NCBI GenBank assembly: GCA_965230525.1
Contig: OZ246008.1
Location: 3,782,001 to 3,846,000, forward strand
Length of the DNA: 64,000 nucleotides
Reading direction: 5' to 3'
DNA from: GCA-002733465 sp965230525
GTDB taxonomy: Bacteria > Pseudomonadota > Gammaproteobacteria > Enterobacterales > Kangiellaceae
The notes beneath the pieces were generated by a model that saw only the letters and a program-made list of their open reading frames with translations, had not been told where the DNA came from and made no database searches. The translations under genes and the position numbers were made by a program. Below are positions 1-8,550 of this stretch, piece after piece; the first letter of the stretch is position 1, and every line of letters begins with the position of its first letter.

Positions 1-1224
1 GGCGAGCATATTGATCAACTCATCAACTTCAACTAAGGCACTCATGTACTCGACCACCATTCCAGCAAACCAAGGTCGTTTGGAAGAGCGTGCTGACCAA
101 CGAATATCATCTGGCGAAAGGTTTTTTGCATCATTCACCGCATGGCAGGCTAAGGCCCAATTTGAATTATCCAAGACGATTAAATATTGATAATCTTCGG
201 GCTCAGTCGGTGGTTTCTCCGGCATAATAAACTTTTGCGTATCCACGACCATCAAATTTCCCCGCTCATTGGGAACTAACCCTAAAAACCAATCGGGGGT
301 ACCCACTAAAGGTGTTAAGTCTTGTTCTCCAAAATTAACAATGCCACCCAATTTAACCAATGGCACCGCCAAAGGGAGTTTATGGACTTCAAAAACCAAA
401 GTTTGAAAGACGTCTCCAAGCAATTCTTTTAGAGGCTCAGATTCTCTATGCACAAATGACGCTTGCGCTATTTCTTCGGTGAGCGCTTGCGATTCATCTA
501 CTCGAGTCTGCTGATTAACCTCGATTTTCTCGCTCACATTGGTTTGGTTTTGGGTTTGGGTTTGGGTTTGGGTTTGGGTTTGGGTTTGGGTTTGCGATTT
601 GACCTGTGTTTTAGCCTGCGTGTCTTGTTGAGGAACAACGGCACTCGCCAACGCAATACGACTCAATAATTTTTCAACATTTTTGAGCCGAGGATCTTGC
701 TCCTGTGTTTTATTGTGCTCACTTTCGCGATATTCTTTATATTCGCGCGTAATCTTCTCATGGTGCCGCCTAGCGGTTTCACTTGAGTCACTTGCTGTAG
801 CCGCCTTATCATTTTGGGTGTCCACTGGCGATGGCTTATTTTCTGTTGTTTTTGCCGAGTGGCTATTTGTATCTCCATCAACGGACAAACTGTTTTGCGA
901 CGATTTAGACGACTCACTCGAAGTCACTTTAGCGCGTTTAGCTGGCTGTTCAGACTTTTTGGCCTGAACTGTTTGCGCCGATGGCACTTGTTCAGTGGGC
1001 TTTTTGGCCTTATTTAGACTTTCAGATAATTCTTGCTCGATGGGGGGGATAGCCGAAACCTTATCTGTCAGTTGCGACTCTCTCCGCGTATTTTGTTTAC
1101 TTCTTAAGGGAGTAACTTTGCTATCGAGCGGCTCAACAAACCCAACGTTATCCTTCAACAATGCCTCAACATAACTTTCCAGTTCGGTTTGGCTTTCGGA
1201 AACTGTGGGCTTATTTAATTTCAT
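1..1224 (-). CDS. parP: ParP-like CheW-domain protein (3' end beyond window)
   Basis: Polar chemotaxis array organiser, partial: 408 codons are visible and the reading frame is still open at base 1. It starts at the ATG at 1224. Residues about 1-265 are a low-complexity, charged Ser/Gln/Lys-rich region with a Gln-Thr run near residues 211-225 encoded by a hexanucleotide repeat. From about residue 270 the sequence becomes CheW-like (FQTLVFEVHKLPLAVPLVKL). A gene of this type after motCD and a ParA gene, and before cheW, is the conserved Pseudomonas/Vibrio order (ParC-ParP). In Vibrio, ParP links ParC to CheA at the pole; that role here is inferred from context and domain. The N-terminal region is poorly conserved, so the exact name is less certain than the CheW domain. 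Confidence 0.8.
   Translation of the reverse strand, partial: MKLNKPTVSESQTELESYVEALLKDNVGFVEPLDSKVTPLRSKQNTRRESQLTDKVSAIPPIEQELSESLNKAKKPTEQVPSAQTVQAKKSEQPAKRAKVTSSESSKSSQNSLSVDGDTNSHSAKTTENKPSPVDTQNDKAATASDSSETARRHHEKITREYKEYRESEHNKTQEQDPRLKNVEKLLSRIALASAVVPQQDTQAKTQVKSQTQTQTQTQTQTQTQNQTNVSEKIEVNQQTRVDESQALTEEIAQASFVHRESEPLKELLGDVFQTLVFEVHKLPLAVPLVKLGGIVNFGEQDLTPLVGTPDWFLGLVPNERGNLMVVDTQKFIMPEKPPTEPEDYQYLIVLDNSNWALACHAVNDAKNLSPDDIRWSARSSKRPWFAGMVVEYMSALVEVDELINMLA
552..593 (+). repeat. Hexanucleotide tandem repeat (GGGTTT)7
   Basis: Seven perfect GGGTTT units lie in a row, with degenerate GGTTTT/GGTTTG units on the left. On the coding (minus) strand each unit reads CAAACC (Gln-Thr), so gain or loss of units changes linker length in ParP without a frameshift. 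The plus strand has at least four G3 tracts separated by T3, which meets the usual pattern for an intramolecular G-quadruplex. Confidence 0.9.
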
Positions 1225-1252
1225 AACGAGTTAAGTTGGCAAAACAGCGCAA

Positions 1253-2038
1253 CTAGGCGACCTTTGTTTGGCTAGACATTGCTAACAAGGTATCGGCCAG
1301 CTTTTGATAGGCTTTAACGCCATGAGTATCCGGATACAAAAAACTAGGGGTTCGATGCCGACGAGAGGCGTCTCTGAATTTGGTATCAACTGGGATCACT
1401 CTTTCCCAAAGGTGCCCGCCAAACTCATCGCGCATATTTCTTAGCGCTTTAATAGAGGCGCGCGTTCGACGGTCGAACATAGTTGGAACAATTTTGTAGT
1501 CTATCGTATGGTGTTGCGCTTTGATCACCATGTTCAGGGTTTCCATCATCCGCTCCAACCCTTTAATGGCGAGATACTCTGTTTGTACCGGTATTAGCAA
1601 AAATTGACACGCAGCTAACGCATTAATCATCAATATGCCCAATATCGGGGGACAATCAATCAACACATAGTCATAGTCATCTTTGATCAGTCCAAGTACT
1701 TTGGTAACGACCAACCCCATACCTTCTCGACCGCTAAACTTCTTATCTAAGGTCGCCAAGCTGAGCGATGCTGGCATCAGTGATATCTTTTCATTTTCTA
1801 ATCGTAGGATGGTATTTCTGACTTGCTTCTGCGATTTAGGCTCTTGCGCAAACCAATCGAATAAACTGTAGTTAAGTTTTTCACTATCAAAACCAAAATA
1901 AGAGGTTAATGACGCGTGCGGATCACAATCAAGCATTAGCACTCGATAGCCTCGAGCGGCAAGAATGCCAGCCAGCGCAGAAACCGAAGTTGTTTTACCT
2001 ACGCCGCCTTTTTGATTTGCGATAGTCCAGACTTTCAA
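1253..2038 (-). CDS. parA: ParA-family ATPase, ParC-like polar chemotaxis partitioner
   Basis: A 261-residue MinD/ParA-type ATPase. The deviant Walker A motif KGGVGKTT is at residues 10-17 and a Walker B-like LIDCPP follows near residue 127. Chromosome-partitioning ParA proteins have a ParB neighbour; here the neighbours are motD upstream (20 bp) and the CheW-like parP downstream (28 bp). That points to the ParC/PA1462-type protein that places chemotaxis arrays at the pole. The start is TTG at 2038, supported by a strong AAGGAGG six bases upstream and by no better ATG before the P-loop. The partitioning role is inferred from context. Confidence 0.88.
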   Translation of the reverse strand: MKVWTIANQKGGVGKTTSVSALAGILAARGYRVLMLDCDPHASLTSYFGFDSEKLNYSLFDWFAQEPKSQKQVRNTILRLENEKISLMPASLSLATLDKKFSGREGMGLVVTKVLGLIKDDYDYVLIDCPPILGILMINALAACQFLLIPVQTEYLAIKGLERMMETLNMVIKAQHHTIDYKIVPTMFDRRTRASIKALRNMRDEFGGHLWERVIPVDTKFRDASRRHRTPSFLYPDTHGVKAYQKLADTLLAMSSQTKVA

Positions 2039-2058
2039 AAAAGCCTCCTTTAAAAGGT

Positions 2059-3003
2059 TTAGTTTTGCTCGTTTTCCGGCGATTCTTTGCCGCGAATTAA
2101 GATTCCACCACCGGGAAGTTTTATTATCTCATACTTCTTTTCTTCTTCTTTACTCAACTGTTCCGCTTCACTTTGCCCCGTACTATCTTGAGGTGTACTT
2201 GATTGATTAACCAAGTTATTCTTTGGAACGCTTTGTTTTCGCGAAATAGAGATCACAACTCGGCGATTTTGCTGCCTGCCTTCTGCAGTCGAGTTATCCG
2301 CTACTGGTTGATATTCGCCGTGTCCTTCAACGCTTAAACGATTCGGTTGTACTCCAAGATTTTGCAATTTACGTACCACCGCTACACCACGAGCGCTCGA
2401 AAGCTCCCAATTGGATGGGAATTTGACTGTATTTATTGGAATATTATCGGTATGGCCATGAACCAAAATGAGTTGCTGGTTAGAGTTTAAATGTTTTGCC
2501 AATTCATCCATCAAAGGATCGGCTTCTTGATTAAGTTGATCGCTTCCGGAAGGAAACAGTAAGGCGCTCTTTAATACAACATTAATCCAATTAGCATCAG
2601 AGTTAATTTCGGCAAGATCTTGATCAATCAAGTCGCCAAGGCTCGCTTGTAGCCCTGACTCTAGATCTCTAAATTCTTCGGTGGTCGCAAAGTTTTCAGA
2701 ATCAATGCCGGTGTTTTCTTGCTCAATGTTATCGATTTCTGGAAACTCTGTCTCATCACCAGTGATTGGTTGAAGGCTTTTTGCAGGATCACCAATGGGA
2801 ACAATTTCAGTGCTCTTTGGTCGATTATCAAAAACCCCTTCTAATGACTGAGATAGCAGTTTATATTTGCTCACATTAACTTGTGAAATGGAATACATAA
2901 CCACAAAAAACGCAAACAATAGAGTGATAAAGTCGGCATAAGAAATTAGCCAACGGCCAACTTCTTGCTCGTCTACATCAATATTGTTTCGTATTCTTCG
3001 CAT
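2059..3003 (-). CDS. motD: Flagellar stator protein MotD (MotB family)
   Basis: A 314-residue stator B subunit. One transmembrane helix near residues 18-38 carries the ion-binding aspartate D24 in the SYADFITLLFAFF context. A periplasmic linker rich in acidic residues follows, then an OmpA-like peptidoglycan-binding domain at about 150-265 with HGHTDNIPI and the NRRVVI motif. The C-terminal tail is charged. It lies 37 bp after motC and before parA, the Pseudomonas motCD position, so MotD is preferred over MotB. It should form the A/B stator with MotC and anchor it to peptidoglycan around the motor. Confidence 0.92.
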   Translation of the reverse strand: MRRIRNNIDVDEQEVGRWLISYADFITLLFAFFVVMYSISQVNVSKYKLLSQSLEGVFDNRPKSTEIVPIGDPAKSLQPITGDETEFPEIDNIEQENTGIDSENFATTEEFRDLESGLQASLGDLIDQDLAEINSDANWINVVLKSALLFPSGSDQLNQEADPLMDELAKHLNSNQQLILVHGHTDNIPINTVKFPSNWELSSARGVAVVRKLQNLGVQPNRLSVEGHGEYQPVADNSTAEGRQQNRRVVISISRKQSVPKNNLVNQSSTPQDSTGQSEAEQLSKEEEKKYEIIKLPGGGILIRGKESPENEQN

Positions 3004-3040
3004 GATTTATTTCATTCAAACTTGAAAAGTAAAAAGCCGT

Positions 3041-3793
3041 CTATTTGTTTTTCCGACTTGAATAGCCTTCGAGTTTCATTTCAATTACCCGAGGATTTTC
3101 GCCCTCGGCAATGCAAGCGATCCCTTCCAGAATCATTTCCATGTATTGAGATTTTTCTGAAATGATTGCTCTAATTTTGTGATAGATAGGCAAATAAACT
3201 AAGTTGGCCAAGCCCACGCCGTAAATCGTGGCAACAAAGGCCGTTGCTATGCCTTGTCCTAAAAGTTCTGGGTTGCTCAAATTTCCCATCACCTGAATCA
3301 ATCCTAAAACGGCACCTACGATACCAATAGTTGGAGAATAACCTCCTAACGATTCATAGACTCGAGAGGCAGCCAATAAATCCTTTGCTGTAACATCGAG
3401 TTCGATATACATCGCATTGCGAATTGCTTCTGGGTCATTTCCATCAACCAACATGTTTAACCCTTTTAAAATATAGGGGTCAAGATTTTGGTCAATATTT
3501 TTCTCTAAACCAAGTAGCCCTTCACGCCTCGCTAGGTGGCTCCATGCGGTGACTTTTTGAATACCTTCCACCACCGGTTGTACGGGAGGCTTAAAAACCC
3601 ATTTAAGAATTTTAAGTGCTCGAACAAAGGTTTTCAGGTGAGTCTGAATCATCACCGCACCAAAAGTTCCACCGACCACAATGACAAAAGCGGCTAAATT
3701 GAGCAACGCTCCAATACTGCCGCCTTCAAGAACTTGTCCGCCAAAAATCGCCGCGAGTGCTAACAGTAGCCCGACGATGGTCAATCGATCCAT
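3041..3793 (-). CDS. motC: Flagellar stator protein MotC (MotA family)
   Basis: A 250-residue MotA/PomA/TolQ-type ion channel subunit. Two hydrophobic helices are at the N terminus and two around residues 150-210 (GIVGAVLGLIQVMGNL and FVATIYGVGLANLVYL). The cytoplasmic loop between them normally contacts FliG. The start is the ATG at 3793, which shares one base with the cheB stop (TGATG) and has AGGAGG four bases upstream; a TTG one codon earlier would be too close to the ribosome site. The overlap suggests translational coupling to cheB. Confidence 0.93.
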   Translation of the reverse strand: MDRLTIVGLLLALAAIFGGQVLEGGSIGALLNLAAFVIVVGGTFGAVMIQTHLKTFVRALKILKWVFKPPVQPVVEGIQKVTAWSHLARREGLLGLEKNIDQNLDPYILKGLNMLVDGNDPEAIRNAMYIELDVTAKDLLAASRVYESLGGYSPTIGIVGAVLGLIQVMGNLSNPELLGQGIATAFVATIYGVGLANLVYLPIYHKIRAIISEKSQYMEMILEGIACIAEGENPRVIEMKLEGYSSRKNK

Positions 3794-4842
3794 CAAACCT
3801 CCTTCATAAGTGCACTCGCAAACTGCTCAATTGAAAGCTCTTTTTCTGATAATCCTGCCTTTGTCACTGACATTGGCATCCCATAAACGACACAAGAGGC
3901 TTCATTTTGTGCCCAAATTTTTCCGCCACTGGCTTTTATTAATTTACTTCCTTCTGTGCCATCGGCGCCCATTCCGGTTAAAACAATCGCGAGGACTTTT
4001 CCAGCAAAAACTTTGGAAGCCGAGCCAAAAGAAACATCCACGCTCGGCGAAAATTGTAGCCGTGCATCAGTTGGTCTAATTCTTATACGAGCATTTTTAC
4101 CGCGACCTTCGAATATCATTTGCTTGCCACCAGGCGCGACATAAACATGCCCTGCTTTTAATGGCATACCATCTGTCGCCTCACAGACTTCCAGCTGACA
4201 TAAACCATTTAGCCGAGTCGCAAACGCTCCAGTAAAGGTCCCTGGCATGTGCTGCGTTATGGTAATTGGGCAAGGAAAGTTGGCAGGCAATGGTATCAAA
4301 AGCTTTTGCAGTGCGACCGGCCCACCAGTTGAAGCACCGATTGCAATTAAATCATAATTGGATGCTCCCGAGGCAGTCGGCGCTTGATAAACCGGAAAAG
4401 GTTTCGGTTTTGATTTTTCGGAACTAGCTCTACTTGGAAGGGTACGAGCAGAGCCCAGCTCCCTTATTTTATCTCTCAGCTGATTAACCATTCCATCGGT
4501 ATCACTTGAGAGCGACTCATAGGATTTAAGTAAAAAGTCGGTAGCCCCAGCATCCAAAGCATCAAGAGTTACTCTTGCGTTGTCGTAAGTCAAAGACGAC
4601 AACATTAGCACTTTGGCATCGCACACTTTAACGATTTGGCGTAATGCTGTGACGCCATCCATAACCGGCATTTCAACATCAAGCGTAATCACATCGGGCT
4701 TTAGTTTTTCGGCCTTTTCGATTGCTTCTTTGCCGTTATTGGCGATACCAATGACTTTGATATCGCTAACGCTATTTAAAATCGAACCAACGCGGCGACA
4801 GAAAAATTGAGAGTCGTCAACAATAAGAACCTTTATTGCCAT
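3793..4842 (-). CDS. cheB: Chemotaxis response regulator / methylesterase CheB (flagellar system)
   Basis: A 349-residue CheB. The receiver domain (1-120) has the phospho-acceptor D55 in LDVEMPVMDG. A Ser/Lys/Pro-rich linker follows, then the methylesterase domain at about 160-349. The catalytic triad can be placed in AIGASTGGP (Ser), TQHMPGTF (His) and LTGMGADG (Asp). It removes methyl groups, and deamidates glutamines, on chemoreceptors once CheA phosphorylates it. It lies 36 bp after cheA. A second, distinct cheB lies at 24166. Confidence 0.96.
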   Translation of the reverse strand: MAIKVLIVDDSQFFCRRVGSILNSVSDIKVIGIANNGKEAIEKAEKLKPDVITLDVEMPVMDGVTALRQIVKVCDAKVLMLSSLTYDNARVTLDALDAGATDFLLKSYESLSSDTDGMVNQLRDKIRELGSARTLPSRASSEKSKPKPFPVYQAPTASGASNYDLIAIGASTGGPVALQKLLIPLPANFPCPITITQHMPGTFTGAFATRLNGLCQLEVCEATDGMPLKAGHVYVAPGGKQMIFEGRGKNARIRIRPTDARLQFSPSVDVSFGSASKVFAGKVLAIVLTGMGADGTEGSKLIKASGGKIWAQNEASCVVYGMPMSVTKAGLSEKELSIEQFASALMKEV

Positions 4843-4878
4843 TCATTAAGACCTTAAAACGAAAAGTATAAAATTTTG

Positions 4879-7227
4879 TTAGCTAACATAGTGTTTCAAC
4901 AAGCTTGGTATATCGAGAATCAGTGCGATTTTCCCGTCGCTTGTTATAGTCGCCCCAGCCATTCCAGGCGTACCATGCAATGACTTACCCAATGGTTTTA
5001 TCACAACTTCTTCTTGACCAACCAATGAATCCACAACAAAGCCAACGGTTTGTGTACCAATTTGAGCCAGTACCACGTGCCCTTCTCTTTCGCGACCATT
5101 ACTTTGATGTTCCTTGGATAACATTTCGTTTAAGAAGAATAGAGGCAACGCCTTTTCCCTGACCACGATCATGAGCTGGCCATCGACGATATTGGTTTTA
5201 GTTAAATCAAGATGGAAAATTTCGTTAACCGCAGTGAGCGGAAACGCAAATGCTTGATCTTTTAGTTTGACCATCAATGTCGGTAGTATCGCCAAGGTCA
5301 GTGGCACTTTAATTAGTATTTTAGTGCCTTTGCCGAGGTCGGACTCTATATCAAGTGAACCATTAAGTTGGGTGATTTTAGTTTTAACCACATCCATACC
5401 GACTCCGCGGCCGGAAATGTCGGAAATTTCTTTTTTGGTGGAAAAACCGGCATGAAAAATTAAGTTATAACATTCATTATCAGTCAGCCGATCGGCTTGT
5501 TCTTTATCCATCAAGCCTTTGTCAACAGCGATCCCTCTGAGTACATCAGCGTCCATACCTTTACCGTCATCTTCGATGATCAGCATGATGTGGTCACCTT
5601 CTTGCGCTGCTGACAGTGTGATGGTTCCAGCTCTTGTTTTTCCAGACTCAACTCGTACATCCGGCATTTCGATACCGTGATCGACGGAGTTTCTTACAAG
5701 ATGTACGAGAGGATCGGCCAAAGCCTCAACTAAATTTTTATCGAGGTCAGTGTCTTCGCCGACCATGTTAAGGGTAATTTCTTTTTTAAGGCTGCGCGCC
5801 AAATCTCTAACAACTCGTGGAAAACGTCCAAATACTTTTTTGATTGGTTGCATTCGCGTTTTCATCACCGCGCCTTGCAAATCGCCCGTAACAATATCGA
5901 GATTAGAGACGGCTTTACTTAAATCTTCGTTATTTTCCATTGCCGCAGAAACGGTTTTTAAACGATTTCTCGCCAGTACTAACTCACCGACCATATTCAT
6001 AATATCGTCAAGTCGTTTTGTATCAACGCGAACCGTTGCCTCGGTAACAACTGTTGGTGGTTTTTTAGCTTTTGCAGCGGCCTTTGCAGCGGGTTTGGCT
6101 GCAGGTTTGGCGACTTTGGTGTCTTTAGTTGCCTTTGGTTTAGCTGCAGGTTTAGCAGCCGGTTTAGCCGCAGGTTTCGCCGTTGGTTTTGGTTTTACTG
6201 GCTCTTTTTTAGTTTCTTTTACTGGCTCGGGCTTGGCTTTTTCGGTTGCTTTTTGTGCGTTGCTAACTGGCCCTTTTCCACTCCCGTGGAGTTCATCTAA
6301 CAAGGCTTCAAATTCAGCATCATCGATCAATTCATCACTATTAGCCGCTGCTGGCTTTTCGGACTCTTTGATTTGATTTGTTGTTTGGTTTTGATCCGTC
6401 TTATTCGTCGAATCTTTACCAGTATTGGCGACGCTAACCGCACCGCCCTTACCGTGCAATTCATCCAGCAAGGCTTCAAATTCATCATCCGTTATGTCAT
6501 CACCCGGTGCACCAGTGGTCGCTGGTTCGCTTGCGGTTTTGCTACTTTCGCTTTGCGCAGCGACTCCAGCATCAAACTTTCCATCACCATGTAGCTCATC
6601 TAAAAGTGCTTCAAATTCGTCGTCGGTTATGTCGTCTGCCGCAGCGCCTGTATCTGCGGCAGCTGGTTGGGGATCCTCTTTTTTACCTTGTAACTCATCT
6701 AATAAAGCATCGAACTCATCATCAGTGATTTCATCATCAGCGCTGGCTTCGGACGATTCTACCGCGGGTTCTGGCTCTACTTCAGATTCATTTTCAGATT
6801 CAATTTCGGCTTCTTCGGCCTCTGCATCATCTTCACCGGCGGGTTTAGCAAACTTGCCTAAATGCTCGAGAAAAGCTGGATCGGCATCTTCAGGCTCTTC
6901 ACCGCTTTTTACCGAGTCAAACATTTCATTAACAATATCTAAAGACTCAAGAATATTGTCCATAAGATCCGCATCAGCGACTCGGTCACCATTGCGCAGG
7001 ATATCGAATATATTTTCGGTAATATGACAAATATCAACCAATGGTTTTAGGTTTAAAAAACCTGCACCGCCTTTTACGGTGTGGAATCCCCGAAAAATAC
7101 CATTTAACAGATCCATATTTTGTGGCTCATTTTCCAGCGCCACAAGTTGTTCGGAGAGCTCCTCGAGGATTTCTCCAGCTTCAATAAGAAAGTCTTGCAG
7201 TATTTCTTCGTCTGCTTCAAATGACAT
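4879..7227 (-). CDS. cheA: Chemotaxis histidine kinase CheA (flagellar system)
   Basis: A 782-residue CheA. The P1 Hpt domain (1-110) has the phospho-site H49 in FHTVKGGAG. Residues about 130-390 are a long linker holding four copies of a 13-residue acidic motif (D-D/A-E-F-E/D-ALLDEL-H/Q-G) at 169-181, 202-214, 247-259 and 303-315. A Lys-Pro-Ala repeat at about 341-390 precedes the P3 dimerisation region (about 398 on), the P4 ATPase with its N-box NSVDHGIE and G-box SGRGVGMD, and a C-terminal CheW-like P5 domain. It phosphorylates CheY and CheB. The repeats may be the array-localisation region recognised by ParP (see findings). It lies 11 bp after cheZ. Confidence 0.97.
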   Translation of the reverse strand: MSFEADEEILQDFLIEAGEILEELSEQLVALENEPQNMDLLNGIFRGFHTVKGGAGFLNLKPLVDICHITENIFDILRNGDRVADADLMDNILESLDIVNEMFDSVKSGEEPEDADPAFLEHLGKFAKPAGEDDAEAEEAEIESENESEVEPEPAVESSEASADDEITDDEFDALLDELQGKKEDPQPAAADTGAAADDITDDEFEALLDELHGDGKFDAGVAAQSESSKTASEPATTGAPGDDITDDEFEALLDELHGKGGAVSVANTGKDSTNKTDQNQTTNQIKESEKPAAANSDELIDDAEFEALLDELHGSGKGPVSNAQKATEKAKPEPVKETKKEPVKPKPTAKPAAKPAAKPAAKPKATKDTKVAKPAAKPAAKAAAKAKKPPTVVTEATVRVDTKRLDDIMNMVGELVLARNRLKTVSAAMENNEDLSKAVSNLDIVTGDLQGAVMKTRMQPIKKVFGRFPRVVRDLARSLKKEITLNMVGEDTDLDKNLVEALADPLVHLVRNSVDHGIEMPDVRVESGKTRAGTITLSAAQEGDHIMLIIEDDGKGMDADVLRGIAVDKGLMDKEQADRLTDNECYNLIFHAGFSTKKEISDISGRGVGMDVVKTKITQLNGSLDIESDLGKGTKILIKVPLTLAILPTLMVKLKDQAFAFPLTAVNEIFHLDLTKTNIVDGQLMIVVREKALPLFFLNEMLSKEHQSNGREREGHVVLAQIGTQTVGFVVDSLVGQEEVVIKPLGKSLHGTPGMAGATITSDGKIALILDIPSLLKHYVS

Positions 7228-7238
7228 TAAAAACTCCC

Positions 7239-7985
7239 TTAAAACCCTAAACTGGATAGTAGGTCGTCGACTTCATCCTGCCCTTTGACAACATCTTCGC
7301 GTTTCTCTTTATTGACCACAGGTCCTTCGACGCCTTCTTTAGCACCAGATTTTCCTTTCGCGGAGTTGTAGCCATCCATGCTACCGAACATTTTAATAAT
7401 ATTGACCATGCTTTCTTCAACATCGTGTACCAAGGTAATCACTTGGCGAATCACTTGGCCAGTGAGATCTTGATAATCTTGCGCCATTAGCACTTCGGTT
7501 AATTCTGCGTGCAGCTCGTCAGCATCGTTTTTATTTTTTTCTAGGTGAGATTCAATTTTCTTACAGAGCTTTCTAAAATCACCTGGCTCGAGCTCTCTGG
7601 AATAAAGTTTTTTCCATTCGGTTAATAGCTCTTGCGAGTCTTTTGCCATGGTGTTTGAGCGCTCAGTACAACTTTCCACCTTGTCCATGGTTTTATTCGC
7701 AGCAATTTCGGTTTTTTCGATGACATAGTTCAAACGTTCTTTAGCATCAGGAATTTCTGATGCCGCAATATCAGTAATTCGAGAGTCCATTTGAAAATTG
7801 GTCAGCGCCTCGTGTAAGTTGCGAGTCAGTTTACCAATTTCAACAAATAGATCTTCATCACCAGCTGACGCAAGCGTATCGATGAGCTCTTGTGCATCTT
7901 CAATCTCGTTACTTTCCAACAGCACCAACAACTCTTTAGTTTGGTCGATTGTTGCTGCGAGCCTTTCTTTATCGGATAAATTCAT
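7239..7985 (-). CDS. cheZ: CheY phosphatase CheZ
   Basis: A helical protein of 248 residues from the ATG at 7985 (MNLSDKER). The catalytic segment QDYQDLTGQVIRQV contains the conserved Gln that assists hydrolysis of CheY-phosphate. The C-terminal tail DEVDDLLSSLGF is the CheY-binding helix typical of the family. An in-frame TTG at 8009 would add eight residues (PHRTLCTM) that look non-native, so the ATG is preferred. The sequence just upstream contains two copies of a 14-base word (7995-8008 and 8012-8025), which duplicates a possible AGGA ribosome site. Confidence 0.93.
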   Translation of the reverse strand: MNLSDKERLAATIDQTKELLVLLESNEIEDAQELIDTLASAGDEDLFVEIGKLTRNLHEALTNFQMDSRITDIAASEIPDAKERLNYVIEKTEIAANKTMDKVESCTERSNTMAKDSQELLTEWKKLYSRELEPGDFRKLCKKIESHLEKNKNDADELHAELTEVLMAQDYQDLTGQVIRQVITLVHDVEESMVNIIKMFGSMDGYNSAKGKSGAKEGVEGPVVNKEKREDVVKGQDEVDDLLSSLGF

Positions 7986-7994
7986 TGTGCAAAG

Positions 7995-8025
7995 GGTCCT
8001 ATGGGGCAATTGGTCCTAAGGGGCA
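7995..8025 (-). repeat. Tandem 14-base repeat in the cheZ leader
   Basis: GGTCCTATGGGGCA (7995-8008) and GGTCCTAAGGGGCA (8012-8025) differ at one base and have a 17-base period. On the coding strand each copy carries TAGGACC, so the ribosome-binding region of cheZ is doubled. It may be chance slippage or may affect cheZ translation. Confidence 0.7.
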
Positions 8026-8039
8026 TTGTGGACGATTAT

Positions 8040-8414
8040 CTAACCGTCGATACGCTCAAAAATCTTTTGTAGTTTTTCGTCTAATGTAGCAGCGGTAAAC
8101 GGCTTAACGATATAGCCATTAACACCGGCTTGAGCGGCCTCAATTATTTGCTCTCGTTTGGATTCGGCGGTCACCATTAGTACCGGCAAAGATTTCAGCT
8201 TTTCATCGGCTCTTACCGCTTTGAGCAAGTCGATACCTTGCATTCCGGGCATATTCCAATCGGTGACTAAAAAGTCAAAATTTCCGGACTGTAACATGGG
8301 TAACGCGGTATTACCGTCATCGGCTTCTTGTGTATTGGTGAAGCCTAGGTCTCTGAGCAGATTCTTGATGATTCTACGCATTGTAGAAAAGTCATCAACA
8401 ATCAGTATTTTCAT
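8040..8414 (-). CDS. cheY: Chemotaxis response regulator CheY (flagellar system)
   Basis: A 124-residue single-domain receiver. It has the acidic pair D7/D8, phospho-acceptor D52 in VTDWNMPGM, a switch Thr in MVTAES and the invariant Lys in IVKPF. The start is the ATG at 8414 (MKILIVDDFSTMRR), which fits the family length; a longer frame back to 8510 adds a non-conserved extension. CheY-phosphate binds FliM and FliN to change motor rotation. The wording FSTMRR and DWNMPGMQG is very close to motility CheY of Pseudomonas and Vibrio, unlike the second CheY at 32723. Confidence 0.96.
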   Translation of the reverse strand: MKILIVDDFSTMRRIIKNLLRDLGFTNTQEADDGNTALPMLQSGNFDFLVTDWNMPGMQGIDLLKAVRADEKLKSLPVLMVTAESKREQIIEAAQAGVNGYIVKPFTAATLDEKLQKIFERIDG

Positions 8415-8550
8415 GTTCTTGTCCAAGATAAATCTCCGTCTGATTACTTTTTGAACGATTAAAGTTTGACTGTATTGAAAGTTATTTTGTATTTGTACGG
8501 ACTTGCCCACTAAACCAGCAAGTACCTACAATTAATCTAGTTCAAAATTG

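Noticed and set aside
5750..7027. Long plus-strand ORFs (208 and 200 codons) opposite cheA
   Set aside because: They mirror the Lys-Pro-Ala and acidic repeats of the CheA linker; low-complexity composition keeps the opposite frame open. No other coding sign.
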